A DNA stretch of 64,000 bases from Cyclospora cayetanensis (taxonomy: Eukaryota > Apicomplexa > Conoidasida > Eucoccidiorida > Eimeriidae): positions 1 through 64,000 of the forward strand of contig NW_020312764.1 in assembly GCF_002999335.1 (NCBI RefSeq). The letters run 5' to 3'. Positions 1 through 11,867 of the stretch are shown piece by piece. Each line of letters opens with the position of its first letter. Position 1 is the stretch's first letter. The translations under genes and the position numbers were made by a program. The notes under the pieces were generated by a model. It searched no databases. It had not been told where the DNA came from and saw only the letters and a list, made by a program, of their open reading frames with translations.

Positions 1-439
1 GCCATGTAATCCTATGTGTGCCGTGGATGCCTCAATGGAAGCCATGCATATGGCTGCAGCTAGGGGCAACGGAGGTCAGTGTGCCAGGAGCGCTAGGAAG
101 GAGCAGCTGCTGAACTTTTGAGAAACGTTGATTGAACATTTGGTGGGCGGGGGAGGGTCGGTAAATCAACTAGGAGAGGGGAATTGTGCAGGCGTGTGGG
201 TCAGCATCGCGGTAAGGGAAAACAGTTCTGAGCATGCATCTCTTTTAAATGGCCCTTAAATTTGATTTGTTAATATATTTAATTGAGTACTCTGAAGTAG
301 GACATCAGCAATGCGTGGATGTAAAGAGGAATTTACGGATGTGCGGCATATTGACGAGCTAAAGCAAGCTGGCCACCTGCTGGTCGTCCAGCGCATTGGC
401 TAAGCTAGTCCCCAGGTCAGCTGCAAGGGATGTATCAGG
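1..439. other. Gene-poor left edge, upstream of a pol fossil
   Basis: No open frame of useful length and no recognised motif. This stretch lies just 5' of a decayed reverse transcriptase on the plus strand, so it may hold worn gag or protease sequence of the same element, but nothing readable supports that. Composition is ordinary, without CAG repeats. Confidence 0.4.
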
Positions 440-1250
440 GCTTTTGAATCCACAACAGCGCGAAGAAGATATTAAGCGGTAGGCCGATGATTTGCTGGAC
501 AAGGTAAAGTGGAGGCATCGATCAACGCTTTAAATGGGCATAACCCGCTATTGGTTCCGAAAATGGATGGAAAGTGGCGCATTTGCTTCAAATTCAAATC
601 CCTACAGCAAGATCACTGTGAAGGAGAAGTTTTTCATCCCTTCTACTGGTAACTTACTTGATAACCACACACAGAGACGCCTTCTCACAAATCCCCATTC
701 ACCCAGAAAATGGTATTCCACACTCAGACTCGCAAACTAGAGCATACTTGTATGGCATTTGGACTTGTTAATACCTAGGCTAAACTGCAAGAGCAAGTCG
801 ATTGCGATTTTGATGAGCCCTAGAGGAGGGGTGGATCGGAGGCCACCCAAACGGCATCCTATAATTCGGCCGAAACGTTCAAGCGGACTGACTGGTCCTA
901 GGGGTGCGTTTCAGCTGTTGCAGGACAAGCAGTGGTATGTGAAGGCACGTGGGTCCTCGCCATCTCCGAGCCACAAGCGTACTGCCTTTATTTACATAGC
1001 TTTATGGAAAACGAGTAGCGGTAATCAGTGCGAGGAAAGGAAATCATGCGAGAAGAATCGCGGGACTATTTGTATGGGCATCATTTTACCGTGTAGACCA
1101 ACCATGGACCTTTGATGTACCTTATGAAGACTTTAGTGACTTTCACTGGCGCTAAAGCTTTCTGGCTGGCCTAGGCATCGGCAGTCCGCCTGTACAGTAA
1201 CTTTTTTTAAGGGCGTCGCCAACGTGGTCACCGATGCGCTCCGGTGACGC
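440..1250 (+). mobile_element. Decayed Ty3/gypsy-type retrotransposon pol (RT and RNase H)
   Basis: Seen in the sequence: broken plus-strand frames hold, in the right order, pieces like a Ty3/gypsy (chromovirus-like) pol. Around 470-510 is a 'DDLLDK' stretch. Around 550-590 is 'VPKMDGKWRICFKF', like the RT block VPKKDGKWRMCVDY. Around 610-660 is 'KITVKEKFFIPSTGNLLD'. Around 680-710 is 'QIPIHPEN', and near 750 'MAFGLVNT'. Around 905-990 a thumb-like 'AFQLLQDK' is followed in another frame by 'VLAISEPQA'. Around 1055-1095 is 'RDYLYGHHFTV', the RNase H tether motif, and around 1210-1240 'ANVVTDALR', like NVVADALSR. Stops and frame changes separate the pieces, and no YxDD catalytic block is legible, so the copy is dead. 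No LTRs or integrase were identified. Family assignment rests on remembered conservation. Confidence 0.68.
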
Positions 1251-4200
1251 CCCAGCAGCTCACTATTGTGTAGCGCACTCGCTCGTGTTTGTAATGATTC
1301 GTGGTTTCTACGGAAATCGTGCTAGTCTTATTCTTTTGACTTCCATGCAGCCGCTGCTAATTCCAAAATCTAGAATAAACAGAGGGTGAAGCAGTACCAA
1401 GCCGAGGATGACCTGTAATTCTAGAAAAGTGGAAACTGCATCGCTTGTACATCTAGACAACACTCTGCAGTGCGCTATTGCGTGAAAGCACATCGTCTTG
1501 GTTTTCTGGGCCATGGTAATATTCACACTACAGTAAAAAGCCTCTCGGTCTTGCTGGTGACCTGGGATGGTTCCTGCGCTATTGAAGTACGCAGTATCAT
1601 GCCCAGATCGTCAGCAGTTCAAGCAGCACAGTACCCCTAGACTTGGTCACTTGCAAAGCAGTACGGTCTTTAAAAGGGCTTAAACTATGCTGAAAAAGGA
1701 ACACTATGCCCGACTGACGGTAGTCAAGGGTCAGAATCGCATCTATGGCCTGGCCGCCACACTTAGCCAATACGCCTGTTTCATTCAATTAGTCCAGCCA
1801 TTTCATGGCTTAGGAAGTCCTTTAATCATTTCTTAATGACTGAAAGCTGCCAAAAATCTAACATATTTCAGTACAGATAAAGATCCCAAGCTCGGTAGTG
1901 CTTCCCGGAGTGCTTTTATGGCCCGCCTGCGCGTTTCCCGTAATATCCGACTGCAATGCACCATGAGGCATGTGGACAAACAAAGAGCACCAACAGCACT
2001 GTTTTGCAGCAGCTGCGACTACGTGCCCACAAGTTGCCACATACTTGACCTATTTTTAATCCTTTTGCTAAGTGGGCTTATAATGTGTCAAAACACTTGC
2101 CTCTTCGCTGCTCTGTTGCACCCACGCTCTACATTGAGGAACCTATCCAGGCCTGGACCTGAGGGTTCGATGGGATCAGCCACACTTTGGGGCGGAAAAA
2201 ATACCGAAAGTAGCTGCCTAGCTCAGGCAAACTCATGCGCAAAACTAAATCGATGAACGCATGGAAACATGGCAAGTGGCGGACAGCTATATCTCGGAAC
2301 TGGAGATTTGGTCGTGATGCATTAAGCAGGCTTCACGAGGTGCACCGGAAGGTGACCAGGCAAAGCATGTTGATGTGAGGTGGTACGGATTACCTGCGAA
2401 TTTCTCACGAATGATGCACTGCCTGATCCTTTCTGTATGCCTACAGTAAAAGTCTCACAGCTTTCTCCATATTGGTTTCTTAAAGCAGTTATAAAGCTGC
2501 CTGAACTGTTCGCTCTCTCTACTTTGCAGGCAGATGACCCGTATGCAGGCGGAGTATTCACAAGGAGCCGACGAAGTGCTGGGTTCAAGGACTAAAGTGC
2601 CCTGGGAACACAGTGGACGAGAGTTCCTAGTGGCTTACGTGAGACATAGCAGCCCGAGTAATTGCCGGAGCAATTGCGGGCTCCGCTGCCAGAAAAATAA
2701 GTTGCAGCTTTGCTTGGTTTCTCAGTGCTTATTGTTATGTACGCAGTTTGTCGTGTTGGTAGTTAAATGTTCTTCCCCAGCACATGATCTGCATGAACTG
2801 GCTGGATTCATCTGTGAATTTTGCCTGAAAAGTCGCTTATTCCCACTTGTGCTTTGCCTGAATCAGCGAATTCCATTTATAAGTATTGTTTGCAATGCTC
2901 CCGGCCATTATTACCAAAGTGATTTCTTCACTCAGACTCATGCGCGGGCACACTCGAGCATGTTGACTCTACATTCTTTCGTGTGTCTCTTAAGGGGCTT
3001 TGAAGTCGACTTTGTTGCACTCACTTGACATGCTTGTATGAATACATCGGTCAATGAGGCGTGAGGCCACTGCTAAACTAATGTTTGTTTCTATCCTCGG
3101 CACACACTTTACTTGTCTTCTACTATGTTTGTGATAGAAGGCTTACACATCTCAAAGCTCTGACACGAGCGAACCATACCACCACCATGGTCGGGCTGAT
3201 TTGTTCCTCGTCTGTTGTTGGCTAGCGTGTGTCTCTTCCGTCGATTTATCTGCACCGGCTGATGCACACTTTGCCGTTCTAATTCGCACCAACAGTGTTT
3301 TGCGTGCCTGAGGGATGGTGATAGGGTGAACGATGTTTCGCTCTTCTACACGCAGTTGATCCAAACAGACAGCTCTGGAGTACGAGGGCATCTGATTTGA
3401 AATGAGGGGAAGATGCAGCGGGCCAAGCTTCAGCTAAACACTTTCTAATACACCAGTTGTATTTAACTGAAAGCAATAAAAGAAATTAACTAATTGGTGG
3501 GTGTGTTCGTACAATTTTACTTGTTGCAGGACACTAATGGCTTGGTACAAGAATTTGCAGTGTTGCGTGCGAGTGTGCAAGATGCCATGTCCAAGTGCGT
3601 GTGAATGCTCGGAGTGCCTAGGCGGTGCAGCAACCTGCTGCCCCGCTGTTCCTCAAACCTCATGGTGGATCCCTGAGGGATGAAGGCAGGAACTAGGGAG
3701 CTGCTTTGGATCAACCGTCAGCTACACATGTTTGGGGCTGACGATCATCCCATGGTGAAAAGGGTGGAGAATGACGCATTTAAACAAAGTCTTCAGTGCC
3801 CCTGCCGAGCTCGTACTCAGAACGCCCTACACGAAGGGGAAGCCAGCTTCTGGATAGGGCTTAGTTTGGTCATAGCATGAGATCAGGGCAAAAGTTTAGA
3901 CAGGGGATAAGCAAGGAGAGTCGCGTTTTCCCGTAGAATACACTTCAGAACTTCTGGTAATTACGTCCTGATCTACACTACAGTGTGGCCATTGGAAAGC
4001 ATCGATCTCCACTTTACATAAAGACCTTGTCACCAGTTCAGTACAAGCCCTTCATTCCATATAGAAATCTGTAGGAGCTTGTCGGACGGCCAGGAAATGT
4101 GTTGATGCCTATTAGTATATGTAGAACGGGGCTGATATCAGTTTCACACCTTGATACCAACAGCACTCTAAATTTCTGGTTTGCTGATCCTGCAAATCAG

Positions 4201-7200
4201 CCGCGCGCTGCCTGCCAAACGAGTCGAGGGCGGCTGTTGCCTCAGCCTGCCTTTGAGCAAGGAGTACTCACCAAACTATCATGCTCTCACATCTCTCGGT
4301 GAGCCTTTGTAGCTAATGTAGTTTAAATGTTCCTTTGGATGGGTTATCTTGCTAGACATTGTGGGTTTCGCGGGGCAGCCTTACGTCTCAAAGCACCTTA
4401 GCAAATTCACTACGTCACAAGCCTTTATACGCTTCATTTGGCATTGTGACATCTCAGCGAAAACAGCAGATTGGAACACTCTTTTTCCATGCTGTCTGCA
4501 TCGATGACGCCAAATGGCATACAAGGCTTAGCAAGTTTGGTCTCCAGTGATTTGCTACACGTCAGGAGAGGAAACCTTTGCCGAAATATGTTGTTCATGC
4601 CGTCAACGGACACTGCGAATCCGCTCTAGCAGTGCATGCTTACACGGATGCATAAGGGTGCAGGGAACCCGGAAAGTCCACATGTTTCAAGCGGGCCCCA
4701 TGTTAGGGACGCAAGCTCTTTTTCAGCCGCAGCGCGGGATAAGCAGCTGCTAGAATGAAGTACTGCCTTTTAGTATCTAGGCGTTGGAGCTATGCTTTGT
4801 TTATGTGAGGCATCATGAAATAAAGTCAAATTTCATGCCTAGTAAGGCTCTCTTTAGCTAGATTACAGCGTTTTCATCCTACAATTTAAGGCCTCTTTAC
4901 GGTCTCATGTCCTCACATCGCCCTATGTGCGGCTCGATACGACGAAACTGGCCTTGGAAAGCTTTAACCTTGCTGTGCAGCTTCTGCACCCGGGGAAAGT
5001 GGCAGACAAGAAACAAAGTGCCGAGTATGTGTTGCAGCGGGTGTTGCTGTCGTCAGTTTGGGAGCAACTGAGGGCCGCTCCTTATTTTTCCGCCGATTGA
5101 CAGAATACATGAGGAAACATTTAGACTGCCTCATATAGTGTATCACAATTTAATAGCCGCTGAAGATATGAAGGGTCCGACAAATACGGGCTGCAGTGAG
5201 CTCTCGATAGGTTGCTCAGAGGCTGGGGAACCGCTGTGCACAGTGGAAAGACACCAGGGAAGCCGCGAGGACCCCTGAGATCGTGGCCTCTAAAGCTTTT
5301 CAGATGGCAAAAGTACGTTCTATGATGGAAGACAACAGATTTGCACATTTAGCTTTGAGAAACATTTTGTGAACACTTGATCGCGCTACGGTTGCTCTAG
5401 TAGAAGAGCACGTTATACAAGCTAATTGTCCTTCGAAGACAGCCCATTCCTTGTCCGTTGCTCTTGAGATTAGACCGAGAAGGCCAAGAAACTACGTGAA
5501 GGTAGCTGCATTATGAAGTGCAGTCGTGGGCCTCACGCCGGGGCGCTGACAACATGGCCACGATATTTAAATACCTGAAGATACACCGCAACTCTTACAT
5601 GTAACGAAGAGTCCATAAATAAGCAAGGGCCTCTGGAGAGAGCCCCACACCGTTTCGCACTAGCACTTGCTCTTTAATGACAAAACGATAAACTGAAGGC
5701 TTCTCCCTTCTACATGATAGTGCAGATATACATTTATGGCATGTCTTCCTTTAAAATTGTGACAATCATCCATGTGCATTGTTTGAAGTCTGAAGGCACC
5801 TAAGAACTCCTCGTGAACTTTGTGCTTCGAAAGTATATCGTTATTCAGGTACAGTTGCTCTGCAGTGCGGAAGCACTAGGCATGCCGTTCGCAGAACTTG
5901 CCGACTACTTTGTTGAGAAGACATTTGGTTGCAGAGAGGGCGTGTGTTCTTACTCCGGGAGGGCGCATCTGTGGTGCTTCGAGCTAGCTGACATAGAGTT
6001 GCTCACTTGATGCCAGCAGGTTCCACATTCTCCCCAGTAATGCACGGCAGTTAATGGCGATTCCATGTTGGGTGCACTTAAATGATGGACCTTTTGCTTC
6101 GAAGGTCTTTAAAGTCTTAGTCTGGGTTTTCCGATTTGAATCCGTAGCTACTGCAGGAAAACCAAAACCTGGGGGTGCGTTTTGGCCTGGTCGGATGCCT
6201 ATCAGCAGAGCAAAGGAGTTGCTGCTACGGCCGACACAATGTTGGCACAGGAGGTTGGCTACCGGTAACGAGCTCGCTTGGACCCCGATATCGGAATCAA
6301 TTTGGCACGGTGGCAGAAATCCTTCTGTAAAAACTTGTGCTACCGCTGAAGTTGGCAGGCCGCTCATGTGTTCCACGCGCCTCATTCTATAAGCACTAAA
6401 TATACCATTGATGCTCACACAACTACGTTATTGCCATAGAGGAAATTGATTGTAAAGGATGGATGCTGATATCCTGCGCCAACATCAGCAAATATTAGCA
6501 GGCCAGCCCCCGTTGGGATCATTCTACATAGTAGCGCCATGTCTGACGCTGCCACTATAGGTGGCTTTGTCTCTATAAGTGAATACCTACTGCCCAAACT
6601 ACTGAGAGTGTGGGCTGCTCGCGCGGCTGCTTGGGGAGTTTGGCAGTTTAACGTCCCTCCAGCAAGCCCTAATGTTTGCCAAAGGAAGACCCAGAATATA
6701 GTGCGTAAACACTGAACATGAGCAGCAATCTAGCTATTGCGATATTCTATTGTAGGCTATGCTTGCATTCAGGGGTTCTTCACTATCTCCCTCGAAGCTC
6801 TCAATGCTCAGTTTGGAAGCAAACGCCATCGCCATTTTGGCCATGTTCCAGCCGTAAAACGCTTTTAGGTCCCAAAGCTATGCTCGTAGTCACTGAAGCA
6901 GCGTTGCCTACCCGTACTGCATCTTTGGGTTCTTGCAGCAGATTTGCTCGTAGGAGGATCCGATATTCATCGGCGGCGTGTGAGCAAAAATAAATGCGCA
7001 GCCAGGCTGACGACAGCTGCGCCGAACGTTCAGCCTGAAATGACAGCTATCCTTGAAAAAAGTGCGCAACGCCAATCATCAAAACAACCTACGAAAACTT
7101 CATAAGCAGTGGCTATAAGAAAAAATTAATGCTTACTTCAGTTTCGCCGTGAACTATAAGACATGCTTCAGCATCGCACAAGACTGCACGGAACACCATA

Positions 7201-7399
7201 AATGCACCCACAAAATCATTAGCAAACGAATTTGGCCCGGCAAAACCACAGAACTTTTACCACAGATGTGGGCCGATGCAATGCAATTACCCTATTTCCC
7301 TACGCAAAGTGTTTCAGCTGAGAAGCTGAAAACGCAATGCTGAAGGCATCAAACATATGTGAGACAGGGACTGCAACACATGGTTGTTGGGCAAAGCGA
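1251..7399. other. Gene-poor stretch, no supported gene
   Basis: About 6 kb with only short ORFs (under 165 codons) on both strands, none with a recognised domain. The longest overlapping pair is at 5984-6418 (144 codons minus, 112 codons plus), without signal peptide, repeats or splice context. The pol fossil may continue here, but no integrase core or LTR pair could be read. A segment near 3485-3640 resembles 61745-61897 and is listed separately. Confidence 0.5.
3485..3640 (+). repeat. Dispersed repeat, copy A (pair with 61745-61897)
   Basis: This stretch aligns by eye, same orientation, with 61745-61897 about 58 kb away. The best conserved run is 'tgtgaatgctcggag', followed by a similar 'ggtgcagc'. 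Weaker matches reach about 100 bases upstream, including a 'ttcgta' anchor and a gtacaag/atacaaa block. Both copies lie in gene-poor sequence. It may be a non-coding or integrase part of a decayed mobile element. No protein motif is convincing in either copy. Confidence 0.45.
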
Positions 7400-8938
7400 C
7401 TACAACAACGCAACGGCTAAGGAGTACAGGTCGTGGGCAGGCACGTGGGTGCCTATCCACAGTTCCTGAAAAACCTGTGTTGCTTCCTCCTTGTCGTTTC
7501 TCTTATTGTCCAGCCATTGACACTCCTTCGCTTCCAACCATTGCAGAATGCTCAACACGCCATGCACGGTCCAACTATGGGACCAAGATGCAATATCTCT
7601 CGGAGACACTGCATGGTCCTTGTTCTGTTTTCCTAACTCGGCGAGAGCAAACTCAAAAGCAGGAGTGCTAAACGGTCTGTTGCCTGGAGACATGAGAAAT
7701 CCCGAACGATTCACTAAGCTTGCTTTGTGAGAAGGCGATTCCCTCCCAAGCGCATCTAATAACATGTCGAACGCCTTAGTTACTCGGGTGTTGTGCTGTT
7801 CGTGCAGCATTTCACATTTCAGGACGTTAACGAGTCTCATGGCTAGGACTTCGGGTATGCCTTGGTTTGAACGTGCACCACTGGATTTATCTGGGGCATG
7901 ACAGTCTTGAACTAGATCCAGAAACCTTGAATATGAAACTTTTGTGGTGTTAGCCTCTTCACCCTTTCCTATTGAGGAAAGCTGCTCAGCGGAAGGCAAA
8001 GGAACTGCTTTGATGCCCAGCAGCACTGAACCCATGCCTGTGTTCTTGCAGAACGTTTCCAGTTCTGTGAGTGAGGAAATTCGTGCAGACGCCGCGTGGA
8101 GTACTGAGGTCACCAAGAGGAGCCGAGCAACATAATTACGTTTTTCGGTAGTGCTGGACTGCTCACCAATACTCATGCTCCGCAGCGCCTCTGCATGGCG
8201 CTCGAACATAGCCAACGGCGCAGGAACTGTGACGCCTTCCTTTAGTCTCGGCATAAAATGCTTACAAAATGCTTCCTGGACGATCGAGGAGGCCGAGTTC
8301 CATGCCTGGGAAAGCTGAACACTGGCCGCCCCCAATGCCGCTTCATAGCGTTGAATACTTTGCTGATCCGATGAGACCTTAATATCAGGGGCTGGACCAA
8401 AATACGAGTAAGCACCCTCAGGCCTTTTAGGAAAGCTAATTTCCTCGTCCTTGGTGAGGTCTAATGTAAGCTTGGGTTTAGGCTTGGGAGGCTTTTGTTT
8501 TTTCGCGACAAGGGGCTCCACCGGTGGCTGCTTTTCATGGACTACCTTTCTGGTGGCCATTGTAGCCGCTGTGATCAGAGCTGCCGCTAAGATGAAACTC
8601 AACAAAGAGGCTACGATACCCCGAGGGCCAAATGCCTTGGGGGTACTGCGCAGGGCGTTACTCGGTGGAACTCCTGCAGTAGCAACCATTAGCGTTTCTG
8701 TGGATGCACCGGACGAAGGCGAAGGATCCCAGTGCGTGGAAGTGCTAGCGAAAGTGCTGCCTTCTGTGAACGGCCTTTCCCCCAGGGTAATCGGTGACGC
8801 CTCATCTTCAGTGGAATGCCAGGCGGAGGAGGTGGACGAGAGGTCTGAGAAAACCGAGCGAGTTTCCGTCTCATTTTCAGTATTCATACGCCCCGCCGCA
8901 CTCTTATGGTCGGGGCCAATGTGCTTTGACCACTTCAT
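7400..8938 (-). CDS. Orphan single-pass membrane protein, 512 aa
   Basis: A single uninterrupted 512-codon frame, unusual in an intron-rich genome and the only long one in this block. From the first ATG, residues 1-106 are rich in Ser, Thr and acidic residues. Residues 107-128 form one hydrophobic segment ('GIVASLLSFILAAALITA'), and 129-158 are basic and Lys/Pro-rich ('KKQKPPKPKPKL'). The rest is a roughly 350-residue domain that looks alpha-helical, with few cysteines. There is no classical N-terminal signal peptide, so the segment would act as a signal anchor. A second in-frame Met at residue 18 is an alternative start. No family was recognised. The arrangement (disordered head, one membrane span, folded C-terminal domain) fits a coccidian-specific secretory or surface protein, but that is inference. 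No CAG repeats or homopolymer tracts are present. Confidence 0.7.
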   Translation of the reverse strand: MKWSKHIGPDHKSAAGRMNTENETETRSVFSDLSSTSSAWHSTEDEASPITLGERPFTEGSTFASTSTHWDPSPSSGASTETLMVATAGVPPSNALRSTPKAFGPRGIVASLLSFILAAALITAATMATRKVVHEKQPPVEPLVAKKQKPPKPKPKLTLDLTKDEEISFPKRPEGAYSYFGPAPDIKVSSDQQSIQRYEAALGAASVQLSQAWNSASSIVQEAFCKHFMPRLKEGVTVPAPLAMFERHAEALRSMSIGEQSSTTEKRNYVARLLLVTSVLHAASARISSLTELETFCKNTGMGSVLLGIKAVPLPSAEQLSSIGKGEEANTTKVSYSRFLDLVQDCHAPDKSSGARSNQGIPEVLAMRLVNVLKCEMLHEQHNTRVTKAFDMLLDALGRESPSHKASLVNRSGFLMSPGNRPFSTPAFEFALAELGKQNKDHAVSPRDIASWSHSWTVHGVLSILQWLEAKECQWLDNKRNDKEEATQVFQELWIGTHVPAHDLYSLAVALL

Positions 8939-11867
8939 CTTGCAAGGCTACTGTCGAATTCAGGAGAAAGGACCTAAAGCCTCTTCATCCTCCTCACGCG
9001 CCCCCCCCGCACTGCACAACTGCTCCACGAAAGTGGCAATATGAACATGCGTCAGTGAAACAAATTTGCAAGGAGGAGCGGTGCCACTGCACCGGTCTGT
9101 GGGCAAGAGCAGTGAGCCTGCAAGCCGAAGTTTGTTGAGGCCAGTACAGCCTGGCCCCACACTATATGCTACCGCAGGCCAGGCCACAAGCAGCACACAG
9201 CTGATGCCTTCATTGTATTCGGAGCACTGAAGAAAACTTCCTCAGCATCATATTGCACAGAAAGGGGCAGCTTGCCGCTGGCCCCCGCGGTTTCGCAGGA
9301 AAGACCAAGCCCCAGCGCAAAAATGAGAGAGCGGCATGCAACCCGATCCCATGCTGTACGATTCTGTAGATGCAGCAACTGCAGGTGCTAGAAGAGGCTT
9401 TAAGGCCTTGAATCGCGGAGCACGAGCGACATCTTTTTACCATTTTCTCAGCAGAACCTTCTTAGCCTCCACCACTGTGAAAACCTGGCTGTTTTGAGGA
9501 TCCACATTAGCCAGGTAAGGCACAGCAGCAGCACGAAATGTTTTGCCTCCTAATGAGTTCCAGTGCTAAATAGCAAATCTATAGCTATCTGTAGCTTTTT
9601 TGTTTTACCTGGCTTTGGCAGTACATCAAAATTCTCATGCACTTAACGATTAAATGCCGCTGTCAAAGAGCCTCATGTGCAGTGTCCTTCCTCGAGAGTC
9701 CGTTAGCCTAAGGAGAATTGAATTGATCATAGACTTCGAGTTGCGCAAAAAATATGACGGTGCTCTGCTCCAATATAGCACAGCTGCGGCGATGTGAGCA
9801 CTATTGGAAAAGAGTGGTCCCTCGAAAACAGGGTTTCACGGCGCAGGTTTCACAGGGCCGCCGCAATCTACCCAGAAAGTCACTTAAAAATGATTCATAC
9901 GAATATGTTATTTGTCTTTCAAATCAGCTTGCCCCGAATATGCAGCATCGTGAAATAATTCACTGTATTGAGCTCACTTTCCCACGAAGGCACGCTGGTA
10001 AATAGGGTGTCCCAAACAAATCTATGGAGGGCTTACCCCAATAATAAAATTTTACAATATCATTGTATCCAAATCAGCTGTGAATATTTCCCGCCAACAT
10101 GGGCTGCCACATTAATGTTAACATACCTGTATACATTGTAGTGTATAGTAAGCCTCAAATCCAGGAAATTATTACATATCCCGAATTCTAAGGGGGGATG
10201 TGTATCATATGTGAACAAGCTACCACTCGCTAGTAAAAGGCAGCCCTTACTATTAGGGGTTGCATCAGAAAGCTGAATTTCGAAGATACCACTGGCAGTC
10301 GGGATCTACACTTAGCATAGTACCCTCCAGGGATATGAACTGCGTGCTTTCATACAGAGCTTGCGTCAAATGTTCCACTTAACGTTTGACACGCTTAAAA
10401 GGATAAGCTTAATTTGATTCTGCACACCAGCGATGGTGGAGTTTCCATCTTCTTGTATGTACCTCCTTTCCGTAGGGAGGGCAAAAATCAGCTGGTCTGA
10501 ATATCAAGGCGCGCCTCCACACGCTACACAGTATTAGCCCATTTACTCCATACACCTTGTTGATTACGCAATGAGGGTAACGACCTACAACCGAATGCCC
10601 AACCGCCAAGCCAACCGTTTTAGCTGTTCGTGCCTACTGCAAAGAATCATGGACCTCTTTCGCAGTTGGGTTACCTCAAGAAAGCAGCGTGCTTGAGGGC
10701 AGCACCAAAACGTGCAAATGGCGCAAGTGTATTTGTGTGCCTAGCTACAACAGTACTGCTAGACTTACTTTCTTTCCTTGCAATACATACAGCGCCGGCA
10801 ACGTTTCACTGGCTTCCTCACCCCTGATATCAAGGCACAATCGGCGGCTACAGCAAAACCACGGATATATAGTTTAAAGTTACGGCAGCTGCATATCGAT
10901 TGCTGTAAACACATCCCATTTTAATCCATGGGCCACCCCGTTTCACTGCATCGATGCCTACGAGGACGCTGCCCTTTTGGCGGCCTGAACGCATCTTTTT
11001 CCAAGGTTCAAGATCCCCGCAACAGTTTCATAAGAAACCACACTTTCGTTTAAAACACAGTGAGACAAAACCACGGGACCCTCTGAACCATGAGACAGCT
11101 GCTGCTCCGGGAGCCAGCATACGCAGTTTCAATGCTCGTGCACCTAGAGTTTAAAAGATGCATTTTTGGCTGTGTACAGCTCGGCTGCCGCTACCTGGCG
11201 ATGCCTCCTAATTTCTGTACTGGCATACAGCGGTCGTAAATTGAAAGGTTACATAGCCATTGATACAGAAACGTAGCACTGATTCGGTCAACAGGAGCGC
11301 TCCCCAATTCCCATTTAGGAGTTTTTGTCGATCCGAGTCGTTAACCATGTGCGTCTGCTGTTCGCAGCACATCTGCCTTATTTTGTGAAGCAGAGCAAAT
11401 CTAGTGGCCTGCATATTGTGGGAGAGGAGCAACAAGCGCTTCACATGCCGTGCTGACTGAAAATGATTACATCAACGGCTTCCAATACTATGGCTATGGT
11501 ATACTATAAAACCCCTTGCTATAATAGTACAGGTGTCCGCGATTCTTCACAGCGCATTCACTGCGCCGCTACTTCGTATCCTGTTCAGTTTCTATTTTGT
11601 TTTTAAGATGCTCTTCATGGCTCGCCGAGAAATGAACTGGCTGACCCCTGATGCTACAGCACTACTCCCGCAAGGTCTGATAGGGCACGTAGCTGGTCAT
11701 ATAAACGTAATGCCATGTGGCTGCGCCTAATGGCGTACCTAACATTGATACCCTTTAGGCTACGATTATTGAGCGCGCTTTCTTCAAAGCATCAAAACAA
11801 CTCTCTATGCAGGGAACCTCGAGAAAAGCGCAACTTTCGGTTCTGATATGTGAGCTGCTGCTACAAA
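8939..11867. other. Gene-poor stretch, no supported gene
   Basis: Almost 3 kb with only short ORFs of under 120 codons, none with recognisable motifs. The part just after 8938 would contain the promoter and 5' leader of the minus-strand membrane-protein gene. The right end borders the 3' end of the GTPase gene. Nothing else was seen. Confidence 0.5.

Noticed and set aside
5984..6418. Overlapping 144- and 112-codon ORFs on opposite strands
   Set aside because: Mirror ORFs in the same place, no motifs on either strand.
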